Assembly (NCBI GenBank): GCA_024128875.1
Contig: JAMYFF010000006.1
Location: 219,922-283,921 of the forward strand
Reading direction: 5' to 3'
DNA from: Salinilacustrithrix flava
Lineage (GTDB): Bacteria; Actinomycetota; Acidimicrobiia; Acidimicrobiales; Salinilacustritrichaceae
DNA: 64,000 nt
Part shown: positions 33,392-40,973 of the stretch, piece after piece
Position numbering within the stretch: position 1 is the stretch's first letter
Layout: every line of letters begins with the position of its first letter
Program-made: the position numbers and the translations under genes
The notes under the pieces: model-generated
What the model was told of the DNA's origin: nothing
Databases searched by the model: none
The model's input: the letters and a program-made list of their open reading frames with translations, nothing else

Positions 33392-34207
33392 ATGCGACCG
33401 CTGGTCATGGGCGTCCTGAACGTCACCCCGGACTCCTTCTCCGACGGTGGCTCCTGGGCGGACCCCGACGCCGCGGTCCAACGGGGCCGCCAGCTGCTCG
33501 CCGAGGGCGCCGACATCATCGACGTCGGGGGGGAGTCCACCCGTCCGGGGGCCGAGCCGGTCGGCATCGACACCGAGCTCGCCCGCGTCGTTCCCACCAT
33601 CGAGGCGCTCGTCGACGACGTCGCCGCCGCGGGCGCCCGGCTCTCGATCGACACGCGCCACGCCGAGGTCGCCCGCGAGGCGCTGGCCGCCGGCGCCACC
33701 ATCCTCAACGACGTCTCCGCGTCGCTCGAGCACGTCGCCGGCGAGGCCGGCGCAGGCTGGGTGGCCATGCACATGCTCGGCGAGCCGGGCACGATGCAGG
33801 ACGACCCGCACTACGACGACGTGGTCGCCGAGGTGCGGGCGTTCCTCGTGGCGGCCGAGGAGCGCGGCCGCGATGCCGGCGCGGACGAGATCTGGATCGA
33901 TCCCGGCATCGGCTTCGGGAAGACCTTCGAGCACAACTGGGCCCTCCTCGGGGCCCTGGATCAGCTGGTCGACACCGGCATCCCGGTGGCGGTCGGGACC
34001 AGCCGCAAGGGCTTCCTCGGCGCGGTCCTGGCCGAGGCCGACGGCACCGACCAACGGCCCGGACCGGAGGACCGCCTGGAGGGATCGATCACGACCGCCT
34101 GCTGGGCTGCCACCATGGGAGCCGCCATGATCCGAGTGCACGACGTCCGCGCCACGGTGGCCGCGCTCGGCGCGGTCGCCACGCTGCACGGCTCGGGAGG
34201 CACCTGA
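33392..34207 (+). CDS. folP: Dihydropteroate synthase
   Basis: Condenses p-aminobenzoate with dihydropterin pyrophosphate; target of sulfonamides. 271 residues. Signatures: MGVLNVTPDSFSDGG at residues 6-20, ADIIDVGGESTRPGAEPV and the C-terminal GASIRVHDV equivalent AAMIRVHDV. ATG 33392 with a -10-like box just upstream suggests it heads the folate/pantothenate transcript running to panD (33392-37809). Confidence 0.96.
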   Translation: MRPLVMGVLNVTPDSFSDGGSWADPDAAVQRGRQLLAEGADIIDVGGESTRPGAEPVGIDTELARVVPTIEALVDDVAAAGARLSIDTRHAEVAREALAAGATILNDVSASLEHVAGEAGAGWVAMHMLGEPGTMQDDPHYDDVVAEVRAFLVAAEERGRDAGADEIWIDPGIGFGKTFEHNWALLGALDQLVDTGIPVAVGTSRKGFLGAVLAEADGTDQRPGPEDRLEGSITTACWAATMGAAMIRVHDVRATVAALGAVATLHGSGGT

Positions 34208-34782
34208 TGGTGCTGCGCGGCAAGTGGGCCCAGGGCATCGAGCCCCGCAACTTCACCTGGATCCTGCAGGGCAAGCTCGCCGTCTGCGAGCGCCCCGGCG
34301 GCTACGGGGCCAACCATCGCAAGGTGCGCCGCCAGGAGGAGATCATCTGGCTGCGCGAGCAGGGCTTCACGATGGTCGTCTCGCTGGCCGTCTCCCCGCA
34401 CAACCTGCACAACTACGACGAGATGGGCATGCCCTGGCGGCACCGCCCCTTCACCCGCAGCGACGACCAGGAGGCCTACCTCAGCCGCCTGTTCCCCGAG
34501 CTGCGCCAGCTGCTGCTGCAGGGCGGCAAGCTCGTGCTGCACCAGGACGAGCTGGGCGACCGGCTCAGCGGGCTCATGGCCGCCTACGTGCTGTGGAACA
34601 AGCTCGTCCCCGGGGGCCCGCAGGCCATCTCGGTCGTCGAGCAGCTGCTCCACCGCCAGCTCGGCCCCGACGCCCGCAGCCTCGTGGCGCTGGTCCCCCG
34701 GCTCCCCGCCCCGGGCACCACCACCGTCTCGGTCGACGAACCCGACCCGCTGCCGGCGGTGGACCCCGACGAGGACGCGTGA
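34207..34782 (+). CDS. Dual-specificity phosphatase-like protein with altered active site
   Basis: 191 residues, start codon overlapping the folP stop by one base (TGATG). The pattern is that of small cysteine phosphatases: FTWILQGKLAVCERPGGYG, EEIIWLREQGFTMVVSLAV, then the P-loop position VLHQDELGDRLSGLMAAYVLW. A catalytic loop should read HCxxGxxR; here Cys is replaced by Gln, the Gly is displaced and only the Arg is at the right distance. It is therefore probably catalytically dead, a binding pseudophosphatase, or a different enzyme on the same fold. Its conserved place inside a folate operon is unexplained. Confidence 0.55.
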   Translation: MVLRGKWAQGIEPRNFTWILQGKLAVCERPGGYGANHRKVRRQEEIIWLREQGFTMVVSLAVSPHNLHNYDEMGMPWRHRPFTRSDDQEAYLSRLFPELRQLLLQGGKLVLHQDELGDRLSGLMAAYVLWNKLVPGGPQAISVVEQLLHRQLGPDARSLVALVPRLPAPGTTTVSVDEPDPLPAVDPDEDA

Positions 34783-34789
34783 GCACCCG

Positions 34790-35158
34790 ATGAGCCCGGG
34801 CGCCATCGAGATCCGGGGTCTGCGCGTCCTCGCCAACGTCGGCGTCCCCGAGGCCGAGCGGGTCCACGCCCAGCCGCTGTCCATCGACCTCGAGCTCACC
34901 GTCGACCTCGACGCCGCCGGCCGCTCCGACGACGTGGCCGACACCGTCGACTACGGCGCGGTGGCCATCGCCGTCGCCGACGCGGTCGCCGACGCTCCCG
35001 TGGCCCTGCTCGAGCGGGTCGCCTCGCTGGCCGCCGACGCGGTGCTCGACCTCGACCCCCGCACCGAGGCGGTCACCGTCACCATCACCAAGCTGCGCCC
35101 TCCCATCCCGCGCGACGTGGAGGCCACCGCGGTGCGGCTGCACCGCACCCGCCCGTGA
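34790..35158 (+). CDS. folB: Dihydroneopterin aldolase
   Basis: Cleaves dihydroneopterin to hydroxymethyl-dihydropterin and glycolaldehyde. 122 residues, full length. Begins IEIRGLRVLANVGVPEAERV; DTVDYGAVAIAVADAV carries the Tyr of the active site and ALLERVASLAADAVL the Glu. The end VTVTITKLRPPIPRDVEATAVRLHR matches the family (KPxAP position). The stop overlaps the GTG of folK. Confidence 0.95.
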   Translation: MSPGAIEIRGLRVLANVGVPEAERVHAQPLSIDLELTVDLDAAGRSDDVADTVDYGAVAIAVADAVADAPVALLERVASLAADAVLDLDPRTEAVTVTITKLRPPIPRDVEATAVRLHRTRP

Positions 35159-35682
35159 CCCGGGTGCTCCTCGGGCTGGGGTCCAACCTCGGCGACCGGC
35201 GAGCGCACCTGCGCGACGCCGTGTCCTCGCTGCCCGGGGTCACCGGGGTGTCCGACGTGTACGAGACCGACCCGGTCGGCGGCCCCGAGCAGGACCGCTA
35301 CCTGAACATCGTGGTCGCCCTCGACCTGCCCATCGCGCCTGGCGGCGGTCCGTCCCGCCCGCCCGAGGACCTGTCGACCGACCGGACGCTCCCGCCGATC
35401 ACGCCGCTGGAGCTGCTCGCCATCTGCCAGCGCATCGAGTCCGCGGCCGGTCGGGTGCGCGACGTCCGCTGGGGGCCCCGCACCCTCGACGTCGACGTGC
35501 TGTGGATCGACGGCATCGAGCTGGACGACCCGGACCTCACCGTGCCCCACCCGCGCATGTTCGAGCGCCGCTTCGTGCTCGCGCCGCTCTCGGAGCTGGC
35601 GCCCGACATCGTGCCCGAGGGCTGGGAGCGCGACGCCGAGGGGCAGGTCGACCACCTCGGGCCGCTATCCTCCAACCCCTGA
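35155..35682 (+). CDS. folK: 2-amino-4-hydroxy-6-hydroxymethyldihydropteridine pyrophosphokinase
   Basis: Transfers pyrophosphate from ATP to hydroxymethyl-dihydropterin, directly before FolP in the path. 175 residues. Motifs LGLGSNLGDRRAHLRDAV, YETDPVGGPEQDRYLNIVVAL and RWGPRTLDVDVLWIDG with HPRMFERRFVLAPLSELAP. An insertion of about 20 Pro/Arg-rich residues (IAPGGGPSRPPEDLSTDRT) in the middle is unusual and probably a surface loop. GTGA overlap with folB. Confidence 0.95.
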   Translation: MTRVLLGLGSNLGDRRAHLRDAVSSLPGVTGVSDVYETDPVGGPEQDRYLNIVVALDLPIAPGGGPSRPPEDLSTDRTLPPITPLELLAICQRIESAAGRVRDVRWGPRTLDVDVLWIDGIELDDPDLTVPHPRMFERRFVLAPLSELAPDIVPEGWERDAEGQVDHLGPLSSNP

Positions 35683-35726
35683 CCGGCACCCGTACGGGGC
35701 TGGATCCACGAACCATCGGAGCGAGC

Positions 35727-36455
35727 ATGTCTGCCTTCGACGCGCGCATCATCGGCCCCGGACGGGCCGGCGGCGCCCTGGCCACCGCGCTGACCAGCGC
35801 GGGATGGCGCGTCGACGGGCCCCTCGGCCGCGACCACGATCCGGCCACGGCGACGTCCGGCGCCCGGATCGTGCTGCTCGCCGTCCCCGACGGGGACGTG
35901 GCCGACCTCGCCGCCTCGCTGGCCCCGGGTGACGCGGTGGTGGCCCACGTGGCCGGCTCGCTCGGGCTGGACGTGCTGGCGCCCCACCTGCGGGTCGCCT
36001 CGGTGCACCCGCTGGTGTCGCTGCCCGATGCGGACATCGGTGCCCGCCGGCTCGCGGGCGCCTGGTTCGCCGTGGCCGGGGATCCGGTGGCGACCGAGGC
36101 CGTGGAGGCGCTCGGCGGTCGGGCCGTGGAGATCGCCGACGAGGACCGCACCGCCTACCACGCCGCTGCGGCGGTCGCCGCCAACCACCTCGTCGCCCTC
36201 CTCGGCCAGGTCGAGCGCCTGGCCCGCCAGGTCGGCGTGCCGCTCGAGGCCTACCTCGACCTCGCCCGTGGCGCGCTCGACAACGTCGCCGAGGTCGGGC
36301 CGGCCGCCGCGCTCACCGGACCGGTCGCCCGGGGCGACCGCGCCACCGTGGCCCGTCACCTCGCCGCCATCCCCGAGGACGAGCGCACGATCTACGCCGT
36401 GCTGGCCGAGGCCGCCCAGCGCCTGGTCGACGACGGCGCCGGGGTGCCGGCATGA
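35727..36455 (+). CDS. Rossmann-fold protein with DUF2520 domain
   Basis: 242 residues. N-terminal Rossmann domain begins [23 protein letters not shown] (GxGxxG-like dinucleotide loop); the C-terminal DUF2520 helical domain holds [27 protein letters not shown]. Members resemble short-chain hydroxyacid dehydrogenases or ketopantoate reductase; the position directly before panC and panD makes a link to pantothenate plausible, yet direct proof is lacking in the sequence. ATG 35727 is preferred; upstream sequence is non-coding. ATGA overlap with panC. Confidence 0.85.
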   Translation: MSAFDARIIGPGRAGGALATALTSAGWRVDGPLGRDHDPATATSGARIVLLAVPDGDVADLAASLAPGDAVVAHVAGSLGLDVLAPHLRVASVHPLVSLPDADIGARRLAGAWFAVAGDPVATEAVEALGGRAVEIADEDRTAYHAAAAVAANHLVALLGQVERLARQVGVPLEAYLDLARGALDNVAEVGPAAALTGPVARGDRATVARHLAAIPEDERTIYAVLAEAAQRLVDDGAGVPA

Positions 36456-37372
36456 GGCGGATCGCCACCGTCGCCGAGCTGCGGGCCGTGCTCGACGCCG
36501 AGCGGGCCGCCGGCCACCGGGTCGGCTTCGTGCCCACCATGGGCTACCTGCACGAGGGCCACGTCTCGCTGATGCGAGCCGCCCGGGCCGAGGCCGACGT
36601 CGTCGTCACGTCGATCTTCGTGAACCCCCTCCAGTTCGCGGCCCACGAGGACCTCGACGACTACCCCCGCGACCTCGAGCGCGACGCATCGCTCGCAGAG
36701 GGTGCCGGCGTCGACCTGCTGTTCGTGCCGTCGGTCGCAGAGATGTACCCCGACCCGGTGCCCGGTGGCCTGCTCGCCACCACCGTCTCGGTCGCAGGCG
36801 TGTCCGAGCACATGGAGGGCGCGTCCCGGCCCACCCACTTCGCCGGCGTGGCCACCGTCGTGGCCAAGCTCTTCTCGATCGTCGGGCCCTGCCGGGCCTA
36901 CTTCGGCGAGAAGGACTTCCAGCAGCTGGCCGTGGTTCGCCGCATGGTCGCCGACCTGTCCATGCCGGTCGAGGTCGTCGGCTGCGAGACCGTGCGCGAG
37001 GACGACGGCCTGGCCATGTCCAGCCGCAACGCCTACCTCTCACCCGAGCAGCGGGCCGCTGCGCCGGTCGTGCACCGGGCCCTGCGCGCCGGCGCCGCCG
37101 CCGTCCTCGCCGGCGAGCGCGAGCCCGGCGCCGTGCGCGCCGCGATCGCCGGCGTCGTCGCCCAGGAGCCCCTCGCCGAGCTCGACTACGCCGAGGTCGT
37201 CCGGGTCTCCGATCTCACCGTCCCGTCCGCCATCGACCCCACCGACGCGCTCGGTTTGCGCCTGCTGGCCGCCGTGCGCTTCGGTTCCACCCGTCTCATC
37301 GACAACCTGGGGGTGACCGCTCCCGCTCCGTGCGCAACGGAGAGCACGGCGGCGCCCACCGTGAGGAGCTGA
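36452..37372 (+). CDS. panC: Pantothenate synthetase (pantoate--beta-alanine ligase)
   Basis: Joins pantoate and beta-alanine through a pantoyl-adenylate. 306 residues. The nucleotidyl-transferase motifs are [15 protein letters not shown] (HxGH) and [10 protein letters not shown] (KMSKS equivalent), with [15 protein letters not shown] in between. The last 25 residues (after STRLIDNLG) are an Ala/Thr-rich tail beyond the usual end. ATG in a four-base overlap with the DUF2520 gene; panD follows 5 nt later. Confidence 0.96.
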   Translation: MRRIATVAELRAVLDAERAAGHRVGFVPTMGYLHEGHVSLMRAARAEADVVVTSIFVNPLQFAAHEDLDDYPRDLERDASLAEGAGVDLLFVPSVAEMYPDPVPGGLLATTVSVAGVSEHMEGASRPTHFAGVATVVAKLFSIVGPCRAYFGEKDFQQLAVVRRMVADLSMPVEVVGCETVREDDGLAMSSRNAYLSPEQRAAAPVVHRALRAGAAAVLAGEREPGAVRAAIAGVVAQEPLAELDYAEVVRVSDLTVPSAIDPTDALGLRLLAAVRFGSTRLIDNLGVTAPAPCATESTAAPTVRS

Positions 37373-37377
37373 TCCAC

Positions 37378-37809
37378 GTGCGCCGTCGCATGATGAAGTC
37401 CAAGATCCACCGCGCCACCGTCACCGACGCGAACCTCCACTACGTGGGGTCGGTCACCGTCGACGAGGACCTCCTCGACGCCGCCGACATCATGGAGTTC
37501 GAGCAGGTCGCGATCGTCGACGTCGACAACGGCGCCCGCCTCGAGACCTACACGATCGCCGGTCCTCGCGGCTCCGGTGTGGTGTGCCTCAACGGTGCGG
37601 CCGCCCGGCTCGTCAGCCCCGGCGACAAGGTCATCATGATCAGCTACGCCGACTACGAGCAGGCCGAGCTCGCCCACTACGAGCCCCGCGTGGTCCACGT
37701 CGACACCGAGAACAACCAGATCGACGAGGTCACCGCCGAGCTGCTCGCCGAGCAGACCCGCGGCCCCGCTCCCCACCGCTACCTCGAGGTCGAAGCCCCC
37801 ACCCGCTGA
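37378..37809 (+). CDS. panD: Aspartate 1-decarboxylase
   Basis: Makes beta-alanine for PanC. Synthesised as a proenzyme that self-cleaves at Gly-Ser, here YVGSVTVDE, to create the pyruvoyl group. 143 residues. The start is GTG 37378 rather than ATG 37390: GAGGAG lies 9 nt before GTG, and the resulting start [19 protein letters not shown] aligns with the normal [15 protein letters not shown] beginning. Last gene of the operon; two copies of an interspersed repeat follow. Confidence 0.95.
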   Translation: MRRRMMKSKIHRATVTDANLHYVGSVTVDEDLLDAADIMEFEQVAIVDVDNGARLETYTIAGPRGSGVVCLNGAAARLVSPGDKVIMISYADYEQAELAHYEPRVVHVDTENNQIDEVTAELLAEQTRGPAPHRYLEVEAPTR

Positions 37810-37810
37810 G

Positions 37811-37842
37811 GCCCCATCCAACTGGCAGTCGTGGTGTCGCGC
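37811..37842 (+). repeat. Interspersed ACTGGCAGT repeat, copy A
   Basis: Contains CAACTGGCAGTCGTGGTGTC and ends GCGCG. The core ACTGGCAGT and the arm GTGTCGCGC are shared with four other copies in this window. It starts one base after the panD stop. Confidence 0.6.
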
Positions 37843-37860
37843 GCCCGCTCGACCGGGACG

Positions 37861-37894
37861 GCGCCTCTCCGAACTGGCAGTTCTGGTGTCGCGC
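37861..37894 (+). repeat. Interspersed ACTGGCAGT repeat, copy B
   Basis: Reads GCGCCTCTCC then GAACTGGCAGTTC then TGGTGTCGCGC. The middle 13 nt form a palindrome (GAACTG-G-CAGTTC). It directly follows copy A in the gap between the convergent panD and nadB. Confidence 0.65.
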
Positions 37895-37899
37895 GGCGG

Positions 37900-39480
37900 T
37901 CAGGCCGGGGCCGAGGTGACGACGAAGCGCACCTCGAGGTCCTCGTCTGCGTCCGGGTGGTCCGTCCGCGTGTGCGATCCCCGGGTCTCGGTCCGGGCCT
38001 TGGCCGCCACGACCTGGGCGAACCCGAGGGTGGCCAGGTTGTGGACCTCGGCCGAAGCCACGTCGTCCACCGGGCGGGCGAAGGCCTGCACCGCCTCGGC
38101 GAGGGCGATGTCGAGCGACCCGTCGTCGCGCAGCACGCCGGCGTGGGCGGTCATCGCCCGCTGGAGGCGGTCCCGCGCCTCGGCCGTCGTCCCGGGTTCG
38201 TCGCCGGTGGTGGGCGCGACGTCGACAACGCCGTCCAGCGTTCGGCCCGGGATGGCGGTGCTGTCCGGTGCGCCGCCGAACAGGGCCCGCATCGCGCCGG
38301 TGGGCTCGGGCGCGTCCTTGCCGGCGTCGATGGCCTCCACCACCCGGGGTCCGAACACCATGCCGTCGAGCAGCGAGTTCGACGCCAGGCGGTTGGCGCC
38401 GTGCACGCCGTTGCAGGCCACCTCGCCGGCGACCCACAGCCCGGGCAGTGACGACGCGCCGTCGAGATCGGCGAGCACCCCGCCGCACGTGTAGTGCGCG
38501 GCGGGGGCGACGGGCAGCCAGTCGGTCGTGGGATCGAGCCCGACGACGGCCAGCGCCGCGCTGATCGTGGGGAAGCGCTCGTCGAAGTGGTCGAGCACCG
38601 TGGCGTCCAACCAGACGTGCTCGGTCCGGTCGGCCTGGAGCTGCGCGGTGATGGCGCGGCTGACGACGTCGCGGGGCTGGAGCTCGTCCACGAAGCGCTC
38701 GCCCGATGCGTCGCGGAGGAACGCACCGTGGCCGCGGAGGGCTTCGGAGAGCAGCGGCCGGGGCATGGCCTCGTGGTGCAGCGCGGTGGGGTGGAACTGG
38801 ACGAACTCGACGTCGGCCAGCGCGGCGCCGACCCGCAGGGCCATGGCCATGCCGTCGCCCGTGGCTTCGAGGGGGTTCGTGGTGACCGAGAACAGCTGGC
38901 CGCCGCCGCCGGTGGCGAGCAGCACGTTGCGGGCCTGGACCTCGATCCGCTCGCCGTGCTCGTCGATGGCGGTCACGCCGGCGCAGCGCCCGCCCTCCAC
39001 GAGCAGGTCGAGCGCGAAGGTCCGCTCCAGCAGGACCGCGGCCGTCTTCTGCACCGCCTCCACGAGGGCCCGTTCGACCTCGACGCCGGTCGCCGCCCCG
39101 CCGGCGTGGAGGATGCGCGGGTGGCTGTGCCCGCCCTCCCGCGCCAGCAGGTACTGGCCGCCCTCGTCCTGGTCGAACATCGCGCCGAGGGCGATCAGCT
39201 CGTTGACGCGGACCGGACCCTCGTCGACGAGGACCCGGACGGCGTCGAGGTCGCACAGGCCGGCGCCGGCGCCGAGGGTGTCGGCCAGGTGCAGGTCGGT
39301 GGAGTCGGGGTCGCCCCCGAGCACCGCAGCCACGCCGCCCTGGGCCCAGCGGGTGGTGGCCTGGTGCAGCTCGGCCTTGGTCAGGACGCCGACCCGCATG
39401 CCGTGCACGTCGGCGGCACGCACCGCCGCCGAGAGCCCGGCGACCCCGGATCCGAGCACGAGCAGATCGAGCACCTCCAT
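37900..39480 (-). CDS. nadB: L-aspartate oxidase
   Basis: FAD enzyme that oxidises aspartate to iminoaspartate, first step of NAD synthesis. 526 residues. FAD loop LVLGSGVAGLSAAVRA at residues 6-21, TKAELHQATTRWAQGGVAA, FVQFHPTALHHEAMPRPLLSEALRGHGA and ACNGVHGANRLASNSLLDGMVFG are succinate dehydrogenase/NadB signatures. ATG 39480. nadC is nearby on the other strand, but nadA is not in the window. In many genomes nadB and nadC are adjacent in one operon; here the 0.6 kb repeat-bounded cassette separates them. Confidence 0.94.
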   Translation of the reverse strand: MEVLDLLVLGSGVAGLSAAVRAADVHGMRVGVLTKAELHQATTRWAQGGVAAVLGGDPDSTDLHLADTLGAGAGLCDLDAVRVLVDEGPVRVNELIALGAMFDQDEGGQYLLAREGGHSHPRILHAGGAATGVEVERALVEAVQKTAAVLLERTFALDLLVEGGRCAGVTAIDEHGERIEVQARNVLLATGGGGQLFSVTTNPLEATGDGMAMALRVGAALADVEFVQFHPTALHHEAMPRPLLSEALRGHGAFLRDASGERFVDELQPRDVVSRAITAQLQADRTEHVWLDATVLDHFDERFPTISAALAVVGLDPTTDWLPVAPAAHYTCGGVLADLDGASSLPGLWVAGEVACNGVHGANRLASNSLLDGMVFGPRVVEAIDAGKDAPEPTGAMRALFGGAPDSTAIPGRTLDGVVDVAPTTGDEPGTTAEARDRLQRAMTAHAGVLRDDGSLDIALAEAVQAFARPVDDVASAEVHNLATLGFAQVVAAKARTETRGSHTRTDHPDADEDLEVRFVVTSAPA

Positions 39481-39512
39481 CGCCGGCAGTCTGCCCCACG
39501 ACCTGTGCGGGA

Positions 39513-39546
39513 CCGCCTTCTCGAACTGGCAGTCCTGGTGTAGCGC
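39513..39546 (+). repeat. Interspersed ACTGGCAGT repeat, copy C (left inverted repeat)
   Basis: Begins CCGCCTTCT, then CGAACTGGCAGT, C, CTGGTGTAGCGC. The last 25 nt (39522-39546) match the reverse complement of copy D (40044-40068) at 24 of 25 positions. It lies between the nadB start and the stop of the DUF559 gene. Confidence 0.75.
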
Positions 39547-39550
39547 GACG

Positions 39551-39970
39551 TCAGCAGCGCCCGGTCCAACCGCCGAGTCGCTCGAGCGTTCGGCGCACCT
39601 CGTAGACGACCCCACCCGGTGCGTACATCACCGCCTCCTCGTCGAAGCGCAGGACCTCCCACCCGAGGCGCCGGAGGACCGCATCACGCCGGGCGTCACG
39701 TCGCCGCCCTTCGTCGGTGCGGTGGTGCGGTCCGTCGATCTCGACGTCGAGCCGGACCGGTACCCCCGTGGCGAGCATCCGGCGCTCCCAGGTCATCGGC
39801 ACGCCGGGGGTGCCGTGGACCCGGCCATCGATCCGCTCGAGGACATGGGCGTCCCGCAATCGCGTGAGCCGGGATGCCGGGCACCCGCGGTCGCGGATCT
39901 GAGCGGTGGTGATGAGGTGGTGCTGCTCCTCCAGCAGCTCCTGGACGGCGGGTGGGATGGTCGGCGGCAT
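39551..39970 (-). CDS. Short AbiEi-like / DUF559 endonuclease-fold protein
   Basis: 139 residues. Residues 1-50 (PAVQELLEEQHHLITTAQIRDRGCPASRLTRLRDAHVLERIDGRVH) resemble the N-terminal winged helix of the AbiEi-type antitoxin family. From about residue 70, LDVEIDGPHHRTDEGRRRDARRDAVLRRLGWEVLRFDEEAV is the DUF559/Vsr-like nuclease core with D, E and the basic patch. Typical actinobacterial relatives have about 150 extra residues between these parts, so this is an internally shortened version. ATG 39970 has GAGGAGAGG just upstream. Cellular role unknown. Enclosed by inverted repeats. Confidence 0.68.
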   Translation of the reverse strand: MPPTIPPAVQELLEEQHHLITTAQIRDRGCPASRLTRLRDAHVLERIDGRVHGTPGVPMTWERRMLATGVPVRLDVEIDGPHHRTDEGRRRDARRDAVLRRLGWEVLRFDEEAVMYAPGGVVYEVRRTLERLGGWTGRC

Positions 39971-40043
39971 GGCCTCTCCTCGGACGTGCGGGAGAGGGGG
40001 AAGTCCGTCCGACCGTACGCAGGGGGGTCCGACAGCGACCGAA

Positions 40044-40077
40044 GCGCTACACCAGCACTGCCAGTTCGGAAAGGCGC
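40044..40077 (-). repeat. Interspersed ACTGGCAGT repeat, copy D (right inverted repeat)
   Basis: On the minus strand it reads GCGCCTTTC, then CGAACTGGCAGT, G, CTGGTGTAGCGC. It is the inverted partner of copy C and lies 20 nt before the nadC start. Confidence 0.75.
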
Positions 40078-40096
40078 TCGTGGCAGGCTGCCGGCC

Positions 40097-40972
40097 ATGT
40101 CGGACGTGCCCGTCGAACCCCCGATCCATGCGGTCCGCGCTGCGGTGGCGGCCGCCCTCGCCGAGGACCTGACGCCGCTCGGTGACCTGAGCGCCGCGCT
40201 GGTTCCGGCCGACGCCACCATCGATGCGGTGTTCGCCAGCCGGGCGGCCGGGGTGCTGGCCGGCACGGCGTGCGCCACCGAGGCCTTCGCCCAGCTCGAC
40301 CCGGCCGTGACCGTCACGTGGCGCCACCACGACGGCGACCGCATCGACGCCGGCACCACCGTCGCAACCGTCACCGGCCCGCTCGCCCCCGTCCTCACCG
40401 GCGAGCGCACGGCGCTCAACTTCCTGTGCCACCTGTCCGGCATCGCCACCCTCACCCGCCGCTTCGCCGACGCCGCGGCCGAGGGGGGCGACGCCCGAAT
40501 CTGGGACACCCGCAAGACGACGCCGGGCCTCCGCTCGCTGGAGAAGGCGGCGGTCCGGGCCGGGGGCGGCGCCAGCCACCGGGGGAACCTGTCGGACTGG
40601 GTCATGTTCAAGGACAACCACCTCGCCGCCATCGGCATCGAGGAGGCAGTCCGGCGGGCCCGCACGGCGTGGCCGGCCCGCACGATCCACGTGGAGGTCG
40701 ACGACCTCGACGGCCTGCGCACCGCGCTGACCGCCGGCTGCGACGCCGTCCTGCTCGACAACTTCACGCCCGACCAGGCCGCCGAGGCGGTCGCCATCGC
40801 GGACGGCTGGGCGGCCGATCACGGTGGCCGCCGTCCGCTGCTCGAGTGCTCGGGCGGCATCACGGTCGAGACCGCTGCGGCCTACGCCGCCGCCGGCGTC
40901 GACCTGCTCTCCACCAGCCAGATCACCCAGTCGGCGCCGGCCCTCGACATCGGGTTGGACGTCCGAGGCTGA
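40097..40972 (+). CDS. nadC: Nicotinate-nucleotide pyrophosphorylase (carboxylating)
   Basis: Quinolinate phosphoribosyltransferase, which makes nicotinate mononucleotide in NAD synthesis. 291 residues. Motifs: GERTALNFLCHLSGIATLT, WDTRKTTPGLRSLEKAAVRAGGGASHRGNLSD, MFKDNHLAAIG and EVDDLDGLRTALTAGCDAVLLDNF, then LECSGGI. The ATG follows a GGCAGGCTGCC hairpin-like stretch. One base separates its stop from the next gene. The product could also feed CobT with its substrate. Confidence 0.95.
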   Translation: MSDVPVEPPIHAVRAAVAAALAEDLTPLGDLSAALVPADATIDAVFASRAAGVLAGTACATEAFAQLDPAVTVTWRHHDGDRIDAGTTVATVTGPLAPVLTGERTALNFLCHLSGIATLTRRFADAAAEGGDARIWDTRKTTPGLRSLEKAAVRAGGGASHRGNLSDWVMFKDNHLAAIGIEEAVRRARTAWPARTIHVEVDDLDGLRTALTAGCDAVLLDNFTPDQAAEAVAIADGWAADHGGRRPLLECSGGITVETAAAYAAAGVDLLSTSQITQSAPALDIGLDVRG

Positions 40973-40973
40973 C

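Larger units (their letters stand above)
39513..40077. mobile_element. Repeat-bounded cassette carrying a DUF559-type gene
   Basis: A 565-nt segment bounded by inverted copies C and D of the interspersed repeat, holding one gene on the minus strand that nearly fills it. It interrupts the nadB/nadC neighbourhood. No transposase is inside and no target-site duplication is obvious (flanks ACCGCC and CTCGTG differ), so it would have to be moved by another factor, or the repeats are regulatory sites. Called mobile on structure alone. Confidence 0.4.
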
